Part shown: positions 59,253 through 64,000 of the stretch, piece after piece
Layout: each line of letters starts with the position of its first letter
Numbering within the stretch: position 1 is the stretch's first letter
DNA from: Roseimicrobium sp. ORNL1
GTDB taxonomy: Bacteria > Verrucomicrobiota > Verrucomicrobiia > Verrucomicrobiales > Verrucomicrobiaceae
Length of the DNA stretch: 64,000 nt
NCBI RefSeq assembly: GCF_011044495.1
Contig: NZ_CP049143.1
Span: 1,178,001 to 1,242,000 of the forward strand
Reading direction: 5' to 3'
Position numbers and translations under genes: made by a program
Notes under the pieces: model-generated
Told to the model about the DNA's origin: nothing
The model's input: the letters and a program-made list of their open reading frames with translations, nothing else
Databases searched by the model: none

Positions 59253-61235
59253 TCAATCCACGAAGAGCATCTCGTTCGCCGCCAGCAGCGCCTGGGCATA
59301 CTGGGACCAGGCGATTGGATCGCTCTCGCGACCGGCGAGGAAACGTTGTGCCAGCCCGAGTTCCTTCCCCGTGGGCGCGCGCTGGAAAAGACGAGCGTAT
59401 GCTGCTTGCACTTTTGCGGTGACATCCGGCGCAGGGGCTGACTGCAACCTGCGCCCCAGGACATCCGCCTGTTTGAGGATGAAGGGAGAGTTCAGCGCAA
59501 ACAATCCCTGCAGGGGCGTGATGGTCTCCGTGCGCCAGGGACTGTGCGCGCCGGGGTCGGGTACGTCATGGATGCGCAGCATCGGACTCATGTCCTGCCG
59601 GTTCGAGGCGCCGTAGAGGGAGCGGCGACTGTTGGCATCATCCGAGATCAACATCGCTGGGCCACCGAGGCGCAGATCCAGGGAACCGGTCGCGGTGAGG
59701 ATGGCATCGCGCCACGATTCCCAATCCAGGCGACGGCGTGACATGCGGGCCAGCAGCTTGTTGTCCGGGTCGAGACGCTCGGATTCCGGGGCCACGGAAC
59801 TCTGCTGCCAGGTGGCGGAGTTCAGGATTTCACGATGCAGCCACTTGATGGACCAGCCGTGCTCGATGAAGCGGGACGCGAGGTCATCCAGCAGCTCCGA
59901 ATGGCTTGGCTGGTCACCGAGGTTGCCGAACTCGCTCGGCGTGTCCACGAGGCCGCGTCCGAAGTGATGTTTCCAGACACGGTTCACCATGACCCGAGCG
60001 GTCAGGGGAGCGGCTTCTTCCGTGAGGGCTTGTGCGAGCTCAAGTCGACCGCTGCCGGTGGCAAACTTCCGCGGGCGTCCGCTCTTCGAGGGAAAGGCGC
60101 TCAGGAAACGTCGCTGCACCATTTCACCGGTGTCATTGGGATTACCGCGGCGCTGCAACTCCAGGTCGCGCGCCATGCCCATCTGGTAGTCGAGCTTGGT
60201 GCCCTTCTTGTTGCTGGCTTCGACCACATACAGCGCGGCATCTTCCACTGCATTTGCCATGGGCATATGGAAGTGTGGTGTGCTGGATTGGATGGTGGCG
60301 ATCTTCTTGTCGATCTCGGCAACCTGGGCCGTGAGGTCTTTGGGCTTTTTCTTTTTCAGCTCCGCGATTTGATCCTCCAAGGTCTTGATCTCCTTGCGTG
60401 CCTTCGCCACGGGCGCCCACAACTCAGCACTCATGGTGGGGCGCTCGGAAATCTTCACGCTCGCGAAGACACCGGCGATCGCATAATAGTCCTGCGCTGT
60501 GATGGGATCGGACTTGTGATCATGACAGCGGGCACAAGCGATGGTCAGTCCCAGGAAGGTGCGGCCGATGGCATCCACATGTTCCTCCCATTCATCCGCG
60601 ACGGTGGTCTTGATGATGTCGGGCGGCAGTTGCAGTTCCTTGAAATACGTGGGACTCAGACCGAGGAAACCCAGCGCATGGAGATCCTGCGGGCCACATT
60701 CGGGCAGGAAGTCGGTGGCCAGTTGCCGCACGATGAAGCGGTCGTACGGCATGTCTTCGTTGAAGGCCTGCACGACCCAGTCACGATAGAAATAGGAATA
60801 CTTCGTGGACTCCAGCCAGTCCGGCGTCTGGTCCGTATAGCGCGCCAGGTCCAGCCAGTGACGCGCCCAACGTTCACCATAGTGCGGTGACTCGAGAAGG
60901 CTGTCGATGTAACGCGCGGCATCATCCGCTGAGAACTTCCGCGTTTCATCGGCTGATGGGGGCAACCCCGTCAGGTCAAACGAAAGCCTGCGTGTCAACA
61001 CATCCGCAGAGGCCGGCGGTGCTGGGGTGAGGCCGGCGGCTTCCATCTTTGCCAGGACGAACTGATCGATGCGGTTTCGTGGCCAAGCTGCATTCTGCAC
61101 TGCCGGCGGACTGCTGGGCCGAAGCTCCCGGAACGACCACGGGGTCGGTTTCACCGCAGGCTCATCCGCATGGGTAGATCCCACCGCTGCCAGAAGAAGG
61201 CAGCAGGCTTGCGGGAGCAGGCCATGAAAGCGCAT
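59253..61235 (-). CDS. DUF1549/DUF1553 secreted protein
   Basis: A 660-residue exported protein (signal to about residue 23). Residues 50-265 are DUF1549: IDQFVLAKMEAAGL, RRLSFDLTGLPPSADE, YGERWARHWLDLARYTDQ, YDRFIVRQLATDFLP and FLGLTIACARCHDHKSDPI, the last with a haem c-like CARCH motif. A Lys-rich coiled-coil (287-330) links to DUF1553 (375-655; ALTEEAAPLTARVMVNRVWKHHFGRGLVDTPSEFGNLGDQPSHSELLDDLA). Such proteins often carry an additional N-terminal cytochrome domain, which is absent here, so this is the short form. First gene of a two-gene operon with DUF1501. Function unknown. Confidence 0.9.
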   Translation of the reverse strand: MRFHGLLPQACCLLLAAVGSTHADEPAVKPTPWSFRELRPSSPPAVQNAAWPRNRIDQFVLAKMEAAGLTPAPPASADVLTRRLSFDLTGLPPSADETRKFSADDAARYIDSLLESPHYGERWARHWLDLARYTDQTPDWLESTKYSYFYRDWVVQAFNEDMPYDRFIVRQLATDFLPECGPQDLHALGFLGLSPTYFKELQLPPDIIKTTVADEWEEHVDAIGRTFLGLTIACARCHDHKSDPITAQDYYAIAGVFASVKISERPTMSAELWAPVAKARKEIKTLEDQIAELKKKKPKDLTAQVAEIDKKIATIQSSTPHFHMPMANAVEDAALYVVEASNKKGTKLDYQMGMARDLELQRRGNPNDTGEMVQRRFLSAFPSKSGRPRKFATGSGRLELAQALTEEAAPLTARVMVNRVWKHHFGRGLVDTPSEFGNLGDQPSHSELLDDLASRFIEHGWSIKWLHREILNSATWQQSSVAPESERLDPDNKLLARMSRRRLDWESWRDAILTATGSLDLRLGGPAMLISDDANSRRSLYGASNRQDMSPMLRIHDVPDPGAHSPWRTETITPLQGLFALNSPFILKQADVLGRRLQSAPAPDVTAKVQAAYARLFQRAPTGKELGLAQRFLAGRESDPIAWSQYAQALLAANEMLFVD

Positions 61236-61398
61236 GCGACATATACAGCGGCAAGGGGGCGTCGCTTTCAGCCGCGCGTGGATGCAGCCTACCCAACGGT
61301 GGTCTTGGCGACAAAAGTGCCAAATGCTGCGTTAGTTGAGGGAAGCTTGGGGAAGCCCGTTGCGGCCCTTCGTATCGAACGTGCCTGTCAGCGTTTTT

Positions 61399-61686
61399 TT
61401 AATCGAGTAGCCAGACAAACACAAGGTTCCAGCAGATGGCGCCAGCGACCAGCCCGCCGGTGGCCCACAGGATAAGTATCTGGTCGCCGCCGGAATAGTT
61501 CACGAACCATGACAAGGGAGCGATGATGAACATCACACCTGCGGCCGTGATGCAGAACCTCCCAAATTCATGCCATTGCGGGTGGGAGATCTGAATCCGT
61601 CTAATCTGAGCCCACGCAGGGATGCTCATAAGGGCGAATAACCCGACAAGAAAGAACGCTCCGCTTCCTGCAATCGCCTCGTTCAT
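61399..61686 (-). CDS. Small three-helix membrane protein
   Basis: A 95-residue protein from ATG 61686 (MNEAIAGSGAFFLVGLFALMSIPAWAQ) with three hydrophobic segments (about 7-26, 45-63, 70-92) and a short polar loop (IRRIQISHPQWHEFG). No family recognised. Codon use is normal and the composition is that of a genuine membrane protein. It is flanked by longer non-coding gaps on both sides, so it is a single-gene unit. The frame is open to 61737, but the upstream residues are hydrophilic and lack a plausible start. Confidence 0.6.
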   Translation of the reverse strand: MNEAIAGSGAFFLVGLFALMSIPAWAQIRRIQISHPQWHEFGRFCITAAGVMFIIAPLSWFVNYSGGDQILILWATGGLVAGAICWNLVFVWLLD

Positions 61687-61870
61687 AAACAAACGGTCTC
61701 CTACTTCCTCAGCAAGTCCACTGCTTTCGCATCTCAAGGGCGCGCCTCCCTATGAAACGTGACATTCTGCGAACGAGACAGATCCAGGGCTGCCATGTTC
61801 ACACTTTTACGAGATTGCCGCCTTACGCCGTGAGCAGGGTGTTCTGCTTCTATGGCAGTAGAGAAAGGCC

Positions 61871-61899
61871 TTGTGTTTAGGCTTTTCAAGTTTATACAT
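61871..61899 (+). promoter_or_regulatory. Candidate sigma-70 promoter of the RRM gene
   Basis: TTGTGT (61871-61876), 16-base spacer, TATACAT (61893-61899). Transcription from about 61906 would give a leader of about 125 bases containing the two hairpins described next. Confidence 0.45.
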
Positions 61900-61939
61900 T
61901 GGATTGTTAGCGCACCTGTACAAACTCAAGACATGGTAG

Positions 61940-62016
61940 TCGCCGGGCAGATTCTTGATCTGGCGGCGATTTGAAACTCGGAGATCGAGAACAGTCGAAG
62001 AAAGCAGACTGTTCTC
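61940..62016 (+). promoter_or_regulatory. Structured 5' leader of the RRM gene (two hairpins)
   Basis: Hairpin 1: TCGCCG-GGCAGAT...ATCTGG-CGGCGA (61940-61969), 11 paired bases with one bulge. Hairpin 2: GAGAACAGTC (61987-61996) with GACTGTTCTC (62007-62016), 10-bp perfect stem and 10-base loop, ending 13 bases before the ATG. No ribosome binding site lies between hairpin 2 and the start codon. Layout is reminiscent of thermo- or auto-regulated leaders of RNA-binding proteins. Confidence 0.5.
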
Positions 62017-62029
62017 TCAATCCAAGTTC

Positions 62030-62332
62030 ATGAACACCAAGCTCTATATTGGAAACCTGTCTTTTGACACCTCTGAAACCGACCTTCGCGCCACGTGCGA
62101 ACAGCACGGTTTGGTCACCGATATCCATTTCCCAATCGATCGCTCCACGAATCGCCCTCGAGGCTTTGCTTTCGTGACGATGGAAAACACGGAAGGGATG
62201 AAGAAGGCCATTTCCGCCATGAATGGCAAACCTCTGGACGGCCGCCTTCTCAAGGTCAATGAGGCAGTCCCCCGTGACGATCGTCCCACCTTTTCCGGCG
62301 GAGCCGGTGGCAGGTCACAAAGTCGCTATTAA
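62030..62332 (+). CDS. RNA-binding protein with single RRM domain
   Basis: A 100-residue protein: one RRM with RNP2 LYIGNL (residues 5-10) and RNP1 RGFAFVTM (44-51), MKKAISAMNGKPLDGRLLKVNEA completing the fold, then a short Gly/Arg/Ser tail (SGGAGGRSQSRY). This is the compact form common in cyanobacteria and Verrucomicrobia, often cold-responsive, with roles in mRNA handling that are not settled. The ATG at 62030 is chosen because residue 1 then directly precedes the first RRM strand. The leader carries two hairpins and the gene ends in a terminator, so it is a single-gene unit. Confidence 0.92.
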   Translation: MNTKLYIGNLSFDTSETDLRATCEQHGLVTDIHFPIDRSTNRPRGFAFVTMENTEGMKKAISAMNGKPLDGRLLKVNEAVPRDDRPTFSGGAGGRSQSRY

Positions 62333-62370
62333 TTAGCGCTGCCAGAGCTGGCTCTTGCCAGTTGATTGTT

Positions 62371-62403
62371 CGGCGGAGTCTCTTGCGAGATTCCGCCGTT
62401 TTA
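62371..62403 (+). terminator. Rho-independent terminator of the RRM gene
   Basis: CGGCGGA-G-TCTC - TTGC - GAGA-T-TCCGCCG followed by TTTTA: an 11-bp stem with one mismatch and T run, 38 bases past the stop. Confidence 0.85.
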
Positions 62404-62483
62404 TTGCAGTCGAAGGGAAGGGGATGGGATGTGCCCTCACGCTGGCTTTGTGTGCAGCGACGGTGAACATTTTTGCGGGATCC

Positions 62484-62518
62484 CTACGTTTGTAGTGGAC
62501 AGAGCCCTACAAATGTAG
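62484..62518 (+). promoter_or_regulatory. Tandem operator sites for the BlaI-type repressor
   Basis: Two copies of a dyad, CTACGTTTGTAG (62484-62495) and CTACAAATGTAG (62507-62518), both inside the longer repeat CCCTAC......GTAGTG and 23 bases apart centre to centre. The TACA/TGTA half-sites match the known BlaI/MecI operator type. They lie 16-50 bases before the blaI start, so they probably mediate autoregulation. Confidence 0.8.
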
Positions 62519-62533
62519 TGAACTCGGCGAAAT

Positions 62534-62911
62534 ATGTCGCTACCTGCCATTTCCGAATCCGAGTGGGCTGTCATGGAGGCCCTGTGGGACTCTGCTCCGC
62601 AGACAGCCTCGGAGTTAACCAGGACACTCCGTCCCACGATGAACTGGGCGGAGAACACGGTGCGCACGCTGCTGACGCGGTTGCTTGAAAAGGGCGCGCT
62701 TAAGACCAGTGAAAACAGCGCCGGTACCCGCACCTACCTGCCGGCAGTGAAGCGTGAGGCCTGCGTGCGGGCGGAGGGGGAGTCCTTTATGCAGCGCGTC
62801 TTTGGCGGCGCGGCGAAGCCGTTGCTCATCCACTTCGCCCAAAACAACAAGCTCACCGCCGAGGAGGTACGTGAGTTGAAGAAGATTCTCGATCAATCAC
62901 TCAAGTCCTGA
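62534..62911 (+). CDS. blaI: BlaI/MecI-family transcriptional repressor
   Basis: A 125-residue winged-helix repressor: ISESEWAVMEALWDSAPQTASELTRTLRPTMNWAENTVRTLLTRLLEKGALKTSENSAGTRTYLPAV (residues 6-72, DNA-binding domain with NTVRTLLTRLLEKG recognition region) and a C-terminal dimerisation helix set (FGGAAKPLLIHFAQNNKLTAEEVRELKKILDQSL). It would repress its own operon through the two operators upstream and be inactivated by proteolysis signalled by the neighbouring M56 membrane protease. The regulated function here is unknown: such pairs in Verrucomicrobia are frequent and not necessarily linked to beta-lactams. Confidence 0.93.
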   Translation: MSLPAISESEWAVMEALWDSAPQTASELTRTLRPTMNWAENTVRTLLTRLLEKGALKTSENSAGTRTYLPAVKREACVRAEGESFMQRVFGGAAKPLLIHFAQNNKLTAEEVRELKKILDQSLKS

Positions 62912-62922
62912 TTCGACCTGAC

Positions 62923-64000
62923 ATGAACACGCTCATGCCGCTCTTTGACTGGATGCTCGCCGCGAGTGCCCGTGCTTCGGCACTCGCCGTGGTGGTGCTC
63001 ATCGTTCAGGCGATGCTCCGGCATCGGGTGCCAGCGCGGTGGAGATATGCCTTATGGTTGCCGGTGCTCATCGTGTTGCTCATGCCGGTGTTTCCGGAGA
63101 GTTCGTGGAGTGTGAGTTCCATCACGCATCTGGAGCCGGTGAAGAAGACAGTGCTTCCGGCGATGGAGCGGAGCGTTTCATTGCCTGCGCCTTCTGTCCC
63201 TTCGGAAGGAGTGTCCAAGTCCGCACCCATGTCATGGAGACAGGTGTTGTGCGTGGTCTGGCTCGCTGGTGTGGCGAGCATGGCATTCATCGGCCTAATC
63301 TCTTATGGGGGCACGCTGCAGCGGTACAAATGCAACCGCCAGCCGCTGAGCGATGGCTTGCAGCGTGAGCTCGCCGCGATGGTGCAAGAGGTGGGGTTGC
63401 GCCGTGCTCCGCAAGTATGGTTGGCTGATGCGGTTCCCAGTCCTGCGGTCACGGGTATGCTGCGCCCTGTGTTGCTGCTTCCCTCGCAGTTCGAGCAGAC
63501 ACTCGGACAGCAGGAAGCGCGTCTCGTCCTGAAGCATGAACTCATGCACATCAAGCGTGGTGATCTTCTGCTCAATGCGCTGCTTTGTCTGTTGCTGGCA
63601 CTGCATTGGTTCAATCCCGTGCTGTGGTTCGCCTTCTTCAAAGCGCGACTCGATCGCGAAGCAGCGTGTGATGCCCAGGTGCTTGGCAATGAAGACCAGA
63701 TCCAGCGAGTCGCCTACGGCCACACCTTGCTAAAGGTGGAGAGTTCCTTCAGCCACCACGGACTCAGTCTCGGGTTTGTTGGCATCTTCCAGCGCGGCGC
63801 TGCCCTCCGTTCTCGTATTCGTTCCCTTGCCACCAAGCCCAGCCATCATCCCCTTATGAAAGCCACTCTCAGTCTCGGCATCGTGCTTTTGAGTTTCCTC
63901 GGCGTCACGCAGGCCGCTACTCCAGCGCCGGATCCGAAGGCTCCTCAGATTGAAATCGCGTCCAAGTTTGTGGAAATCACTGAGCGCAATCCAGGTGCTT
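62923..64000 (+). CDS. BlaR1/MecR1-like M56 membrane metallopeptidase (3' end outside window)
   Basis: Begins 11 bases after blaI and is open to the right edge (359 residues visible). Membrane segments at about 15-32, 42-58 and 107-130; the cytoplasmic zinc protease loop carries HELMH (H205, E206, H209) and REAACD (E246, D250), typical of M56. A fourth membrane segment (312-331) leads to the outside. BlaR1 has a penicillin-binding sensor there; the visible start of this part (PAPDPKAPQIEIASKFVEITE) instead resembles the beginning of a secretin-type domain. Role: sense an extracytoplasmic signal and cause cleavage of BlaI. The sensor identity cannot be settled because the gene is cut. Confidence 0.88.
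   Translation, partial: MNTLMPLFDWMLAASARASALAVVVLIVQAMLRHRVPARWRYALWLPVLIVLLMPVFPESSWSVSSITHLEPVKKTVLPAMERSVSLPAPSVPSEGVSKSAPMSWRQVLCVVWLAGVASMAFIGLISYGGTLQRYKCNRQPLSDGLQRELAAMVQEVGLRRAPQVWLADAVPSPAVTGMLRPVLLLPSQFEQTLGQQEARLVLKHELMHIKRGDLLLNALLCLLLALHWFNPVLWFAFFKARLDREAACDAQVLGNEDQIQRVAYGHTLLKVESSFSHHGLSLGFVGIFQRGAALRSRIRSLATKPSHHPLMKATLSLGIVLLSFLGVTQAATPAPDPKAPQIEIASKFVEITERNPGA

Overview
The window reads as chromosomal DNA of a free-living, GC-rich Verrucomicrobiota bacterium, probably family Verrucomicrobiaceae; the genus cannot be fixed from the sequence. The placement rests on protein families typical of the Planctomycetes-Verrucomicrobia-Chlamydiae group: a DUF1501/DUF1549-DUF1553 pair, a 1024-residue propeller/HEAT/cytochrome c protein, three secreted PQQ-type propellers (two open with WPQWRGP), a ThuA/TIM-barrel operon, DUF6807, a sulfatase and a secreted GH-A hydrolase. 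No rRNA, tRNA, CRISPR array, intact transposase or phage gene was seen.

Layout. 1-8 kb: 3' end of pdxA, a flavin-reductase-like stress protein, then minus-strand genes for a secreted oxidoreductase, glutaredoxin, two PQQ propellers and a TlpA-type thioredoxin. 8-12 kb: plus-strand operon of ThuA, two tandem leucine-rich-repeat paralogues and a TIM-barrel isomerase, closed by a terminator. 12-21 kb: FUSC transporter, giant haem protein, dus, EF-P, DUF6807. 20-31 kb: patatin/beta-barrel protein, glycoside hydrolase, serine hydrolase, queG, and a coupled minus-strand operon (cell-wall amidase, SDR-shikimate kinase fusion, 73-residue membrane protein). 31-41 kb: YmdB phosphoesterase, an orphan gene, a PQQ propeller, esterase, zinc aminopeptidase lipoprotein, Nudix, a Pro-rich membrane protein and a DEAD-box helicase. 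41-53 kb: sulfatase, a broken SEC-C gene, sodium/solute symporter, TPR protein, cysK, pterin dehydratase, beta-barrel protein, cytochrome lipoprotein, NlpC/P60 peptidase, sialidase. 53-64 kb: osmoregulated glucan operon (mdoG, a membrane protein, mdoH), DUF1501/DUF1549-1553 pair, RRM protein with a structured leader, and a blaI-blaR1-type pair running off the end.

Much of the coding capacity serves polysaccharide and sulfated-glycan breakdown and envelope work: many products carry Sec, Tat or lipoprotein signals. Housekeeping genes (pdxA, dus, efp, queG, aroK domain, cysK) are interspersed.

The least explained content is between the genes. At least six intergenic regions hold composite inverted-repeat elements of about 155 to 320 bases with nested hairpins. 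A small stem-loop (7-bp stem, 4-base loop) recurs six times with compensatory base changes. Two other long hairpins carry six copies of a CRCTAA hexamer at 10-11 base intervals, CACTAA in one and CGCTAA in the other. These are the strongest candidates for something undescribed, followed by the R34-type EF-P, the SDR-shikimate kinase fusion, the twice-frameshifted SEC-C gene and a BlaR1-like protease with an unusual C-terminus.
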